Source: Vicinamibacterales bacterium
GTDB lineage: Bacteria; Acidobacteriota; Vicinamibacteria; Vicinamibacterales; UBA2999
DNA: 64,000 nt
Reading direction: 5' to 3'
NCBI GenBank assembly: GCA_041659285.1
Contig: JBAZYO010000008.1
Coordinates: 200,480 to 264,479 of the forward strand
In this document: positions 54,509 through 63,925 of the stretch, in pieces
Layout: every line of letters starts with the position of its first letter
Numbering within the stretch: the stretch's first letter is position 1
Made by a program: the position numbers and the translations under genes
The notes under the pieces: generated by a model
What the model saw: only the letters and a program-made list of their open reading frames with translations
Database searches by the model: none
Told to the model about the DNA's origin: nothing

Positions 54509-56170
54509 GTGACCCCAACACACAACGCCGTCCGGTTTACCACCAGTCTTGTGCTGGGCCTGTTCGTTCTTACCGTTGCCGTGTGGGCCGGGTCGCCGAT
54601 TGGTGTGTTCCAGACCGACCCGTTGGCCGGCCATCGAACCGCCCATGCGGCGGCGCTGCTCGCGGACGGATCCGTCCTGATCGCTGGCGGCCACAATGGC
54701 ACAAGCCCTCTCGCCGGTGCTGAGATCTATGCCGACGGTGTCTTTGAGCCCCTGACTGCCCAGTTATCTCTTGCCCGCATGGAGTTAACCGCAGTCACCT
54801 TGGCCGACGGACGGGTGCTGCTTGCGGGAGGCAACAACTCGACCGTGGCGGAGTTGTACGATCCCGGCACCCGCACATTCGCGACCGGCCCCTCGCTCAT
54901 CGTGGGGCGGTCGGGCCACAGCGCGACGCGGCTCAATGACGGCCGCGTCCTAATCGTGGGGGGCAGTACCGCCCCAGGTCAGTATTCTGACACCTCCGAG
55001 ATCTTCGACCCACACACCGACACATTCACGGCGAGTGGCTCCCTGGTGCAGGCCAGAGCGGCCCACCAGGCCGTATTGCTCAACGACGGCCGGGTCCTCG
55101 TGCTCGGCGGTTACACACGGTCCTATGTGGAGACGGCCGAGATCTACGATCCGCTGACCGGCACCTTTGCGTCCCTCGGCACCATGCCGGGCGGGCCCAG
55201 GGCCAACTTCAGCGCGACCCTGATGGAGAATGGCCGGGTTCTGGTCGCCGGCGGCCAGGGGAACGCCGACCCCACGACCGTGCTGATTTACGATGTGGCC
55301 TCGGGCTTCTCGCAGGGGCCGGCCCTGAATTCCGCGCGCCGCGCACACGGCGCGACAAGACTCGCCGACGGACGGATACTCATCGTTGGCGGGAACGACA
55401 GCCCGAGTACGGCCGAGGTGTTCGAGGACGGCTCCTTCCGCCAGTTCGCCCTCACCGGTGACCCGCGGGCGGGCGGTTTCCCGGTGATCGCGCTCCCAAG
55501 CGGCATGGCGCTCGTCGCCGGTGGACTGACAGGCGGCGGCATTTCGACGAGCGCGATCCTGATTGGTCCACAGCCCCCATCGCCGACGGTCGACGCCGGC
55601 GCGGACATTCAAGTTACCGCCGACGCCTACGGCCGCGCGACCGTGACCTTGTCGGCGGCCACGACTAATGCACCACAGCAGGTGTCATACAGTTGGACGC
55701 TCGCCGGCGTGCCGATCACCGGCGCCACTGCTCACACGGTGGCGATGAGCCTTCCAGTCGGTGTCCATACCTTCGAGGTTGCGATCACAGATGGGCTGGC
55801 GCGTTCGGCGACCGATTCCGTCGCGGTGTTCGTTGCGCTGCCGTCGGCGGCCGGAACTCCTGGCGCGGCGGGACCCGAAGGCCCGCCGGGGCCAGCCGGG
55901 CTGCAAGGACCCGCCGGCGCCCAGGGGACTGACGGTCTTCAGGGGCCCACTGGCCTTCAGGGCCCGAAGGGTGACAAAGGTGACAAAGGCGACGCAGGAC
56001 CGGAGGGGCCTGCAGGCGCACCCGTCCCGGGCTCACTGCTCCTGATGCCCGAGGGCATGCCGGCTCCGGCAGGCTACCGCCGGCTCGGCACACTCGCGGA
56101 CGGGCGTATCGACGACGACGAGCGCCACCACAAGGTCAGGCTGCGGATCGTGGTCTGGCAGAAACTGTAG
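54509..56170 (+). CDS. Secreted kelch-Ig-collagen-repeat protein
   Basis: 553 residues from GTG 54509 (AGGAGA 7 nt upstream). Signal peptide (LVLGLFVLTVAVWAG), about six kelch-type repeats (LADGRVLLAGG, NDGRVLIVGG and similar, about 35-340), an Ig/PKD-like module with SYSWTLAGVPITGA (about 365-440), then at least seventeen uninterrupted Gly-X-Y triplets (GPEGPPGPAG, GPKGDKGDKGDAGPEGPAG), and a short C-terminal domain (GYRRLGTLADGR). Collagen-like stretches in bacteria form trimeric stalks. A surface adhesin or cell-cell contact protein is inferred. It may be under the shared palindromic operator. Confidence 0.8.
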   Translation: MTPTHNAVRFTTSLVLGLFVLTVAVWAGSPIGVFQTDPLAGHRTAHAAALLADGSVLIAGGHNGTSPLAGAEIYADGVFEPLTAQLSLARMELTAVTLADGRVLLAGGNNSTVAELYDPGTRTFATGPSLIVGRSGHSATRLNDGRVLIVGGSTAPGQYSDTSEIFDPHTDTFTASGSLVQARAAHQAVLLNDGRVLVLGGYTRSYVETAEIYDPLTGTFASLGTMPGGPRANFSATLMENGRVLVAGGQGNADPTTVLIYDVASGFSQGPALNSARRAHGATRLADGRILIVGGNDSPSTAEVFEDGSFRQFALTGDPRAGGFPVIALPSGMALVAGGLTGGGISTSAILIGPQPPSPTVDAGADIQVTADAYGRATVTLSAATTNAPQQVSYSWTLAGVPITGATAHTVAMSLPVGVHTFEVAITDGLARSATDSVAVFVALPSAAGTPGAAGPEGPPGPAGLQGPAGAQGTDGLQGPTGLQGPKGDKGDKGDAGPEGPAGAPVPGSLLLMPEGMPAPAGYRRLGTLADGRIDDDERHHKVRLRIVVWQKL

Positions 56171-56184
56171 CGCTTGCCGAGACT

Positions 56185-56219
56185 GATGAGGCGCAGCCGA
56201 ACAAGGGCCGCGCCTCATC
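56185..56219. terminator. Bidirectional hairpin between kelch-collagen and mutS2
   Basis: GATGAGGCGC and GCGCCTCATC form a perfect 10-bp stem between two convergent genes. There is no T run on either side. Confidence 0.5.
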
Positions 56220-56279
56220 GTGCGGATGGTGGTGCGATGGGGTCGATGGGGTCCACCTGGCTGACTGGAGCCACCAGGG

Positions 56280-58664
56280 TCAGTCCTTGAGTTCGACGAT
56301 CGTGGCACCACCCCCGCCCTGGTTGTCCGGGGCGGGGTAGTGCTTTTCAACCAGCGGGTGGGTCTTCAGGAACGCCTGCAGCCCCTTGCGCAGCGCGCCG
56401 GTGCCGTGGCCGTGGATGATGCGGATCTGCTGTACGTCGGTCACCAGCGTGTCGTCGAGGAAGCGCGACAGGCGATCGACCGCCTCGTCCACGGTCAGGC
56501 CGATCACGTTCAGCTCGCTGAGCATGCCCTCGCGCGGCTTGAGGTCCACGTTCACGCGGACTCGTCCCGCCGAAGCCTTGGGCGAAGGCGGACCGCCAAT
56601 CACGCGCACGTCCTTCAGCTTCGCCCGCATGCGCTTGCCGCGCACGTCCACTTCCGCCTGGTTGCCGTCGATCGAGACGATGGTGCCTTCGAGGCCCATG
56701 CCGAGTGACACCTTGGCCCCCACGAAGGGCTCCACCTTCGCGCCCTGAGCCGCCGCGGCGGCGGCTCCCTTCGCGTCGGGATGACGGAGGTCTTCGACAA
56801 TCCGATCGATCTCTGCGCGCGCTTCGGCCTTGGCCGCGCCCGACTCGCCGGTGTTGATCGCGGCGCGCAGCGACGCCTTTTCCGCGAGCGCCTCCGATCG
56901 TTCCTTCAGCTGATCGATCACCGCATCGACGTCACGGCGCGCCTGGCGCAGGCGATCGTCGAGACGTTCGTTGAGGCGCTTCTTGAAGACCTCTTCGCGC
57001 TCGGCGAGGGCGCGCTCGCGCTGCGCCAGCGCGGCGTTGGTCTCGTTGAACACCCGCCTCTCGCGCTCGAGTCTGGTGCGGTCGGCCTCGAGCGCGCGCG
57101 CCTGCGCGTCGAGGCGCGAGAGGTGCGCCTGCAGCCGTTTCTGGTCGTCGCTCAGGTAGCCGCGCGCCGCCGCAATCACGGCCTGCGGCATCCCGAGCCG
57201 CTGCGCCATCTCGATGGCCAGGCTGCGCCCGGGCGCACCGTAGATCAGCCGGTAGGTCGGCGCGAAGTTCTGCGGGTCGAACGCAAACGCCGCCACCGCC
57301 ACGCCCTCGGTGCCGATGCCCCACGTCTTCACCGAATCGAAGTGCGTCGTCGCCATCACCAGCGCGCCGCGCTGCCGGAAGTGCTGGACGATGGCGGTGG
57401 CCAGCGCGCCGCCTTCGTTGGGATCGGTGCCGGTGCCGACTTCGTCGAGCAGCACCAGCGCCGGCAGCTGCAACTCGCGATCCATCGACACCAGGTTGGT
57501 GATGTGCGACGAGAACGTGCTGAGGCTGTTCTCGATCGACTGCTCGTCGCCGATGTCGGCGAACACCGCCCGGAACACCGGCAGCCGCGCCACCGTGGCC
57601 GGCAGGTGCAAGCCGGCCTGCGCCATCAACGCGAACAGCCCCGCCGTCTTCAGCGCCACCGTCTTGCCGCCGGTGTTCGGGCCGGTGATCAGCAGCACGC
57701 GGTTGGGCGGATCCAGCAGCACGTCCACCGGCACCGCGCGCTCGAGCATCGGATGGCGCGCGCCCTTCAATTCCAGGCTGGTGTCGCCGGTGAACGCCGG
57801 CTCGATGCCGTTGAGCTTCGAGCTGTAGCGCGCCTTGGCCTGCAGCGTGTCGAGGTCGCGCGCCACGTCCCGAATCACCGCGAGATCACCGGGCCGGTCG
57901 CGGAAGCGGTCGGTCAGCTCGAGCAGGACGCGGAAGATTTCCTCGCGCTCGCGATCCTCGAGCTCGACGATGTCGTTGTTGATCTCGACGGTGGCCGCCG
58001 GCTCCATGAACAGCGTGGCGCCGGTCGTCGAGCTGCCGTGGACGATGCCCGGCACGTTGCCGCGATGCTCGGCGCGCACCATCAGGACGAAGCGGCCGTT
58101 CCGCTCGGTGACGACCTCGTCCTGGAGGTACTTCGCCGAGCTGCCGCGCGTGAACTGCTCGAGCGTGCCGCGCAGCTTCTGGCGCTTCTGACGCAGCTCG
58201 TTGCGGATGCGCCGCAGCTCGGGGCTGGCCTGATCCAGCACGTCGCCGCCCGGATCGATGGCGTAACGCACCGCTGCGACTTCGTCCTTGAACGACGTGA
58301 CGTGGGCGACGAGGCCGCCGAGGATGGGGAAGTCGCCGCCGGCCCGGCGCACGCTGACGCCGGCCTGGTCCACCGAGTCCACGAAGTCCGCCAGCATCCG
58401 CAGTTGCAGCGGTTCCAGCGGACGCCCGATGATCGCCAGCGACGCCAGTGCCTCGGGCAGGCTGTCGCCGGCGCGCAGGGGGAACAGGGGATGGCGCTCG
58501 AGAAAGCGCACCGTTTCGCTGGTCGCCGCCTGTGCGGCGACGACGGCCGTCGGATCGGTTGACGGCTCGAGCGCCGACAGCGCCGCCGCGCCCAGCGGCG
58601 TCAGGGCCAGCGCGGTGACGGCATCGACGATGCGATCGAACTCTAGCGTGCGGGTAGCTAGCAT
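56280..58664 (-). CDS. mutS2: DNA mismatch-like protein MutS2
   Basis: 794 residues from ATG 58664. MutS core and ATPase with Walker A ITGPNTGGKTVALKT, LVLLDEVGTGTDPNEGGAL and a long coiled coil (about 510-620), then a C-terminal Smr endonuclease domain (NVIGLTVDEAVDRL, IIHGHGTGALRKGL). No mismatch-recognition domain is present. MutS2 acts on stalled ribosomes or recombination intermediates. Further upstream in-frame codons run through an AT-rich word repeat and are rejected. Confidence 0.95.
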   Translation of the reverse strand: MLATRTLEFDRIVDAVTALALTPLGAAALSALEPSTDPTAVVAAQAATSETVRFLERHPLFPLRAGDSLPEALASLAIIGRPLEPLQLRMLADFVDSVDQAGVSVRRAGGDFPILGGLVAHVTSFKDEVAAVRYAIDPGGDVLDQASPELRRIRNELRQKRQKLRGTLEQFTRGSSAKYLQDEVVTERNGRFVLMVRAEHRGNVPGIVHGSSTTGATLFMEPAATVEINNDIVELEDREREEIFRVLLELTDRFRDRPGDLAVIRDVARDLDTLQAKARYSSKLNGIEPAFTGDTSLELKGARHPMLERAVPVDVLLDPPNRVLLITGPNTGGKTVALKTAGLFALMAQAGLHLPATVARLPVFRAVFADIGDEQSIENSLSTFSSHITNLVSMDRELQLPALVLLDEVGTGTDPNEGGALATAIVQHFRQRGALVMATTHFDSVKTWGIGTEGVAVAAFAFDPQNFAPTYRLIYGAPGRSLAIEMAQRLGMPQAVIAAARGYLSDDQKRLQAHLSRLDAQARALEADRTRLERERRVFNETNAALAQRERALAEREEVFKKRLNERLDDRLRQARRDVDAVIDQLKERSEALAEKASLRAAINTGESGAAKAEARAEIDRIVEDLRHPDAKGAAAAAAQGAKVEPFVGAKVSLGMGLEGTIVSIDGNQAEVDVRGKRMRAKLKDVRVIGGPPSPKASAGRVRVNVDLKPREGMLSELNVIGLTVDEAVDRLSRFLDDTLVTDVQQIRIIHGHGTGALRKGLQAFLKTHPLVEKHYPAPDNQGGGGATIVELKD

Positions 58665-58836
58665 GATGATTTGGTGATTTGGTGATCTCGTGAATTGGTG
58701 ATTTGTGATCAGGATTTGCGGATTTGGTGATTTGGTGATCCGCCGGCTCGGGGCGGCAAATCGCCAAATCCCGAAGTCGTCAAATCCCGATTGCAAATCT
58801 CCAAATCACCAAATCTCCAAATCACTAAATTCGCTA
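58665..58836. repeat. AT-rich word repeat with inverted halves between larB and mutS2
   Basis: The left half repeats GATTTGGTGATTTGGTGAT-type words; the right half repeats their reverse complement (CCAAATCACCAAATCTCC). The halves face each other around GATCCGCCGGCTCGGGGCGG, forming a long imperfect hairpin of about 170 nt. It is strikingly AT-rich for this genome. No gene is seen in it. Confidence 0.7.
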
Positions 58837-59589
58837 CAAATGGTTGATCATCGACGCGATACACCCGGCGCCGTAGCCGTTGTCGATGTTCACCACCGAC
58901 ACGCCGTTGGCGCACGAGTTCAGCATCCCGAGCAGCGCCGCGATGCCGCCGAAGCTCGCGCCGTAGCCGACGCTGGTCGGCACCGCGATCACCGGCACGC
59001 TCACCATTCCCGCCACCACGCTCGGCAGGGCGCCTTCCATGCCGGCGACGACGATGATCACCCGCGCGGATTCGAGGCGGGCGCGTTGTTTCAGGATGCG
59101 GTGGATGCCGGCGACGCCGACGTCGTACAGCCGATCCACCGTGTTCCCCATCAACTCGGCGGTGACCGCCGCTTCTTCGGCCACCGGCAGGTCCGACGTT
59201 CCGGCCGAGCAGAGCGCGATGGTTCCGGCTCCGGCCGGCATCTCCCGCTTCACGGTGATGGCGCGGGCGACCGGGTGATATTCGGCTTCAGGCACGGCGG
59301 CTTGAACGGCCTGCCACGCCGCGTCGTCGGCCCGCGTCACCAGCAGCGGATGGCCCCGCCCGACGATCTGCCCGGCGATGGCGGCAATTTGCGACGGTGT
59401 CTTGCCCAGGCCGAGCACCACTTCGGGAAAGCCCTGACGCATTGAGCGATGGTGATCCACCTTCGCAAACCCGAGGTCCTCAAAGGGCTGGTCGCGAAAC
59501 ACCCCGAGGAGCCGTTCGTACGCGTCAGTGGTTTCGGTCCGGCCGAGGCGAACCTGCTCGAGGAGGGCGCGGAGTTCTGCGGGTGTCAT
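58834..59589 (-). CDS. larB: Nickel pincer cofactor carboxylase LarB
   Basis: 251 residues. C-terminal PurE/AIR-carboxylase-like domain (CSAGTSDLPVAEEAAVTAEL, VVAGMEGALPSVVAGM, VGYGASFGGIAALLGMLNSC) with a LarB-specific N-domain (LGLGKTPSQIAAI). LarB carboxylates and adenylates nicotinate adenine dinucleotide in making the lactate racemase cofactor. No larA, larC or larE lies nearby. Confidence 0.93.
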   Translation of the reverse strand: MTPAELRALLEQVRLGRTETTDAYERLLGVFRDQPFEDLGFAKVDHHRSMRQGFPEVVLGLGKTPSQIAAIAGQIVGRGHPLLVTRADDAAWQAVQAAVPEAEYHPVARAITVKREMPAGAGTIALCSAGTSDLPVAEEAAVTAELMGNTVDRLYDVGVAGIHRILKQRARLESARVIIVVAGMEGALPSVVAGMVSVPVIAVPTSVGYGASFGGIAALLGMLNSCANGVSVVNIDNGYGAGCIASMINHL

Positions 59590-59714
59590 GCCGATTCGAT
59601 CTGTGTTGTGGACATTGCCAAGGACACTTCATCATAGATGACGTCTTGAAGGCATTGGATCGACTCCGGCAACTTGCCACCACCCGGCGCCCGCCACCGC
59701 TGCGCTGGCGGTTG

Positions 59715-60800
59715 ATGGATCGGTACGGTGAATTGCCTCCCGCGTCGCGGCTCGTCCGGGACGGTCTGCGGCGCGAGGTCAGCCCATCGTGGCCTCAACC
59801 ACTGCTGTTGGCGCACGACGGCGTGGCACCGAGCTTCGAGCCGGTAGGGACGTTTCACGGCGCGCTCATCGTCTTCTCTCGGGCCACCGTGCTCGACGAC
59901 AAGGGGTTCATCGAGCTCACCGACGGGTCGCTGTTCGTGGAACCGGTGTGGCATCCCGACAACGTGTTTCCGAGCGCCGCCTACCGGCGACGGCGGTTGG
60001 TTCCGCCGCGGCGCCAGCAGGGGCCATGGTTCAGTTGCCTGCTGTTCTTCGCGCACGGGTACTTCCATTGGCTGTGCGACGTGCTGCCGCGATTCCATCG
60101 CGTGCTCGAGCTGCTGCCGGCCGGCACGCGATTCCTGGTGCCCTGGGCGATGGAACCGTGGCAGTGGGACGCGTTGGCCGCGGTCGGCGTCGATCGCGCG
60201 CGGTGTGTCCAGTTCTCCCCGGGCCGCGGCTGGGTGTTCGACGAGCTCTACTACGCGCCTCCCGCGGCAATGACCGGTGATCACGATCCCGAGGCCATTG
60301 CGTGGGTGCGCCAGGCCGTGCTCGCCGCGGTCGGCGTCGATCCGGCCCCGACCGCCGGCGAGAAACTGTATGTGACGCGGCGCCTCGCGGGCCGTCGCCG
60401 GATCACCAATGAAGCGGAACTCTGGGGCGGCCTGGAGGCGGCCGGATTCCGGATGGTCGAGGCCGAACGGCTGTCGTTTGCCGACCAGGTGCGCCTGTTC
60501 GCGCGGGCCCGGGTTGTGGTTGGCCCGCACGGCGGCGGGCTGACCAACATCGCCTGGTGCCGGCCCGGGACCAGGGTGGCCGAGATTTTCAGCCCGGCAT
60601 CCGCTGGAAGTCGCTGTTTCTGGACGCTTTCCGCCGCCCTCGGGCACGACTACGCCGCGCTGATTGGCCAGGACGCCAAGGGGCTGCTGAGCCGGTCCGA
60701 CATCGATTGCCCGCCGTATTTCGCGGATCGGATTCTTCGCTGGGCTTTCCGGGACGAATCGACCACCGCCCGGCCGTTGCCCGCGGCTGCACTTTCGTAG
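59715..60800 (+). CDS. GT61-family (DUF563) glycosyltransferase
   Basis: 361 residues from ATG 59715. HGYFHWLCDVLPRFHRVLEL and VVGPHGGGLTNIAWCRPGTRVAEIF are the DUF563/GT61 core motifs. The first residue is uncertain: in-frame TTG codons at 59646 and 59655 could add about 23 residues (LDRLRQLATTRRPPPLRW) that look plausibly coding. It runs divergent from larB. Acceptor unknown; it may serve the exopolysaccharide made by the next gene. Confidence 0.8.
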   Translation: MDRYGELPPASRLVRDGLRREVSPSWPQPLLLAHDGVAPSFEPVGTFHGALIVFSRATVLDDKGFIELTDGSLFVEPVWHPDNVFPSAAYRRRRLVPPRRQQGPWFSCLLFFAHGYFHWLCDVLPRFHRVLELLPAGTRFLVPWAMEPWQWDALAAVGVDRARCVQFSPGRGWVFDELYYAPPAAMTGDHDPEAIAWVRQAVLAAVGVDPAPTAGEKLYVTRRLAGRRRITNEAELWGGLEAAGFRMVEAERLSFADQVRLFARARVVVGPHGGGLTNIAWCRPGTRVAEIFSPASAGSRCFWTLSAALGHDYAALIGQDAKGLLSRSDIDCPPYFADRILRWAFRDESTTARPLPAAALS

Positions 60801-60841
60801 GCTTTTCGCGGTCACCGCAATCCGCTATCGTCCGTGTTTTG

Positions 60842-60900
60842 TTGACTTTACTGGCGGTCGATTCTTATAATAATGGACTGGATTAAGAGGCAGAAGCCTC
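60842..60900 (+). promoter_or_regulatory. Strong promoter and leader hairpin before the GT2 synthase gene
   Basis: TTGACT (60842-60847), 18-nt spacer, TATAAT (60866-60871). The leader carries GAGGC-AGAA-GCCTC (60887-60900), a 5-bp stem 8 nt before the ATG. The only Shine-Dalgarno-like run, AGAGG, lies in its 5' arm. Confidence 0.7.
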
Positions 60901-60908
60901 CTTCATAG

Positions 60909-62405
60909 ATGACCGTAGTCGAAACACTCATACTCGCTTTATATTTCTTCGTACTCCTCATCCTGGCCGTGTACGGATGGCACCGGTACTACTTGGTGTA
61001 TCAGTACATGAAGCACAAGCACGAGCAGCCCGTTCCGAAGGGCGCGTTCGACGAGCTGCCCGTCGTCACCATCCAGCTCCCGCTCTACAACGAGATGTAC
61101 GTGGTCGATCGGCTGATCGACGCGGTGTGCCAGATCGACTACCCGCGCGAGAAGCTGGAGATCCAGGTCCTGGACGACTCCACCGACGAGACGCGGCAGA
61201 TCACCGAGCTGGCCGTGCGTCGCCACGCGCTGCAGGGCATCGACATCAAGTATCTCCACCGCGAAGACCGCACCGGCTACAAGGCGGGCGCGCTCGATGA
61301 AGGCCTGAAGGTGTGCCGCGGCGAGTACGTCGCGATTTTCGACGCCGACTTCATTCCGAAGCCCGACTTCCTGATGCGCTCGGTGCACTACTTCACCGAT
61401 CCCAAGGTCGCGCTGGTGCAGGCGCGCTGGGGCCACATCAACGAAGACTACTCGCTGCTGACGAAGATCCAGGCCGTGCTGCTCGACGCGCACTTCGTGC
61501 TCGAGCACGGCAGCCGCAATCGCGGCGGCTGCTTCTTCAACTTCAACGGTACCGCCGGCATCTGGCGCAAGGACGCGATTGCCGACGGCGGCGGCTGGCA
61601 GCACGACACCTTGACCGAGGACCTCGACCTCAGCTACCGCACGCAGCTGCGCGGCTGGCAGTTCGTGTTCGTGCAGGATCACGTTGCCCCCGCCGAATTG
61701 CCGGTGGAGATGAACGCGTTCAAGTCGCAGCAGCATCGCTGGGCGAAGGGCTCCATCCAGACCTTCATGAAGCTGATGCCGCGCATTCTGCAGTCGGATC
61801 AGCCTTTCAAGGTGAAGGCCGAAGCGTTCTTCCACCTGTCGGCCAACTTCAACTACCCGCTGATGTGCGTGCTGTCGGTGCTGATGGCGCCGTCGATGGT
61901 CATCCGCTACAACATGGGTTGGTACGAGATGTTGCTGATCGACATCCCGCTGTTCTTTGCGGCGACCGCGTCGGTGGCCAACTTCTACATGGTCTGCCAG
62001 CGTGAGTTGTACCCGGACACCTGGACCGAGCGGTTGAAGTACCTGCCGTTCCTGATGTCGATTGGCATCGGCCTCGCCGTGAACAACACGCGCGCGGTGT
62101 TCGAGGCGCTGTTCCACAAGCCGAGCGAGTTCGTGCGCACGCCGAAGTACGCGGTCGAGGCCAACGGCGACGAGTGGAGCCAGAAGAAGTACCGCCAGTC
62201 GGTGGCGGTGCAGCCGATGATCGAACTGGCGCTGGGCCTCTACTTCACCGCCACGCTGTTCTACGCGCTGGCCAACGGCATCTACGGCACGGTGCCGTTC
62301 CTGATGCTGTTCCAGGTCGGCTTCCTCTACACCGGCATGCTGTCGCTGCTCCAGCAGTACGGCGGCGATTCGGCCGTCGAAGTCGTGCAGGGCAAAGAAG
62401 CCTGA
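60909..62405 (+). CDS. Processive GT2 glycosyltransferase, cellulose synthase-like (CslA type)
   Basis: 498 residues. One N-terminal and four or five C-terminal membrane helices. Glycosyltransferase core: IQLPLYNEMYV, VLDDSTDET, IFDADFIPKPDFL (DxD), TEDLDLSYR and QQHRWAKGSIQ (QxxRW), which mark a processive enzyme. CslA-type relatives make mannan or glucomannan. No PilZ domain, so c-di-GMP control is not seen. A strong promoter and a 10-bp hairpin terminator bound the gene. Confidence 0.9.
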   Translation: MTVVETLILALYFFVLLILAVYGWHRYYLVYQYMKHKHEQPVPKGAFDELPVVTIQLPLYNEMYVVDRLIDAVCQIDYPREKLEIQVLDDSTDETRQITELAVRRHALQGIDIKYLHREDRTGYKAGALDEGLKVCRGEYVAIFDADFIPKPDFLMRSVHYFTDPKVALVQARWGHINEDYSLLTKIQAVLLDAHFVLEHGSRNRGGCFFNFNGTAGIWRKDAIADGGGWQHDTLTEDLDLSYRTQLRGWQFVFVQDHVAPAELPVEMNAFKSQQHRWAKGSIQTFMKLMPRILQSDQPFKVKAEAFFHLSANFNYPLMCVLSVLMAPSMVIRYNMGWYEMLLIDIPLFFAATASVANFYMVCQRELYPDTWTERLKYLPFLMSIGIGLAVNNTRAVFEALFHKPSEFVRTPKYAVEANGDEWSQKKYRQSVAVQPMIELALGLYFTATLFYALANGIYGTVPFLMLFQVGFLYTGMLSLLQQYGGDSAVEVVQGKEA

Positions 62406-62408
62406 ACC

Positions 62409-62462
62409 GGTTCAGAGGTTCTCGGGTTCAGAGGTTCTAAGGGCGGCCAGGTGGCCGCCCTT
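62409..62462 (+). terminator. Tandem repeat and terminator hairpin after the GT2 synthase
   Basis: GGTTCAGAGGTTCT occurs at 62409 and 62425 (16-nt period). AAGGGCGGCC and GGCCGCCCTT (62439-62448, 62453-62462) then make a perfect 10-bp stem with loop AGGT and a short T-poor tail. Confidence 0.6.
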
Positions 62463-62542
62463 GCCGTTTCCGGACCCTGCCCGGGCCACGCAACCGTTGG
62501 CGCCCTGCCGTCGTCTATGCTTTCGGGAACAAGGTGAACCGC

Positions 62543-63925
62543 ATGCCAAAACGACTGGTCGAGTTGCTGTCGGCGTTACTGGTGGCCATGGCCGCGCTGC
62601 CCGCGTCGGCGCAGGACTTCAAGGTGCCGGTGGACTACTTCACGCTGCCCAACGGGCTGAAGGTCGTGGTCAGTGAAGACCACGCCGCCCCGGTGGCGCT
62701 CGTTGAGGTGATGTACAACATCGGCTTCCGGGTCGAGCCCAAGGGGCGTACCGGCTTTGCCCACCTCTTCGAGCACATGATGTTCCAGGGCTCGGCGCAG
62801 GTGAAGAAGATGGAGCACGTCTCCCTCATGCAGGAGGCCGGCGGCGTCGTCAACGGCTCGACGCGGTTCGACTACACCAACTACTACCAGTCGCTGCCGG
62901 TGAATGCCCTCGAACGCGCCCTCTGGCTCGAGGCCGATCGCATGCGTTCGCTCGACGTCAGCGCCGAGAACCTCAAGAACCAGCAGAACGTGGTCAGCGA
63001 AGAGGTGCGCGTCAACGTGCTCAACCAGCCGCATGGCGGGTTCGAGTGGATCGAGATCTGGGGGCGCGCCAACACCAATTGGCACAACGCCCACAATTTC
63101 TACGGCGACCTCAGTGAGCTCGAGGCCGCCACCCTCGAGGACGTCCGCAGCTTCTTCAAGACCTACTACGCGCCGAACAACGCGGTGCTGGTGGTGGTCG
63201 GCGACACCACGGCAGCCGAGGTGCGGCGCCTGGCCGAGAAGCACTTCGGCTCGATTCCGCGCCAGCCGGTGCCGCCCCCAGACGATGTTTCCGAGCCGCC
63301 GCAAGCCGCCAGCCGGCATTTTGCGCGCGAAGACAAGCTCGCCCGCACCCCGGCCCTGGCCGCCGCGTGGCACCTGCCGGCGCGCATGTCGAAGGACTTT
63401 TTCGCGCTGAGCGTGCTCGATCCACTGCTCAACAGCGACGACAGCGCGCGGATGTATCGCAAGCTGGTGCGCGACGAACGCCTGGCGATGGCGTCGCAGG
63501 GCGGCTTCAACTTCCTGGGCAACAACTTCGACATGAAGGGGCCCATGCTCTACACCATGCGGGTCGATTACCTGAACGACAAGACCGCCGACCAGGTGTT
63601 GGCCGCGATTGAGAGCGTGCTGGCCGAGGTTCGCGAGAAAGGCATTACCCCGGCCGAGCTGGAACAGGCCAAGACCACCATTCGCTCGGGTTTCCTCGAC
63701 GACCTCGAAAGCGGCGGCATGCCGAGGTTCGGCCGGGCGAACCTGCTCGCGGCCTTCGCGTTGTTCGATGACGACCCGGGTCGCATCAACACCATCCTCG
63801 GGGAACTGGAAAAGGTCACCCTGGATGACGTCAAGGCAGCGGCCGGACGATGGCTCGTTCCGGCCAACCGCACGTCGATCGACAGCCGTCCCGCACCCAA
63901 GCCGGCGGCCGGAGGTGCCCGATGA
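62543..63925 (+). CDS. Exported M16-family zinc metallopeptidase
   Basis: 460 residues from ATG 62543 (AAGGTG 6 nt upstream; GTG at 62534 is also in frame). Signal peptide (LVAMAALPASAQ). The inverted zinc motif HLFEH in FAHLFEHMMF with a later Glu (SEEVRVN) indicates an active subunit. One M16 domain pair fills the chain. M16 genes usually come as an active and an inactive pair; the coupled next gene may be the second. Confidence 0.92.
   Translation: MPKRLVELLSALLVAMAALPASAQDFKVPVDYFTLPNGLKVVVSEDHAAPVALVEVMYNIGFRVEPKGRTGFAHLFEHMMFQGSAQVKKMEHVSLMQEAGGVVNGSTRFDYTNYYQSLPVNALERALWLEADRMRSLDVSAENLKNQQNVVSEEVRVNVLNQPHGGFEWIEIWGRANTNWHNAHNFYGDLSELEAATLEDVRSFFKTYYAPNNAVLVVVGDTTAAEVRRLAEKHFGSIPRQPVPPPDDVSEPPQAASRHFAREDKLARTPALAAAWHLPARMSKDFFALSVLDPLLNSDDSARMYRKLVRDERLAMASQGGFNFLGNNFDMKGPMLYTMRVDYLNDKTADQVLAAIESVLAEVREKGITPAELEQAKTTIRSGFLDDLESGGMPRFGRANLLAAFALFDDDPGRINTILGELEKVTLDDVKAAAGRWLVPANRTSIDSRPAPKPAAGGAR

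Noticed and set aside
58665..58796. N-terminal extension of MutS2
   Set aside because: The extra codons come from the AT-rich word repeat and are not MutS2-like; ATG 58664 begins the family's normal start.
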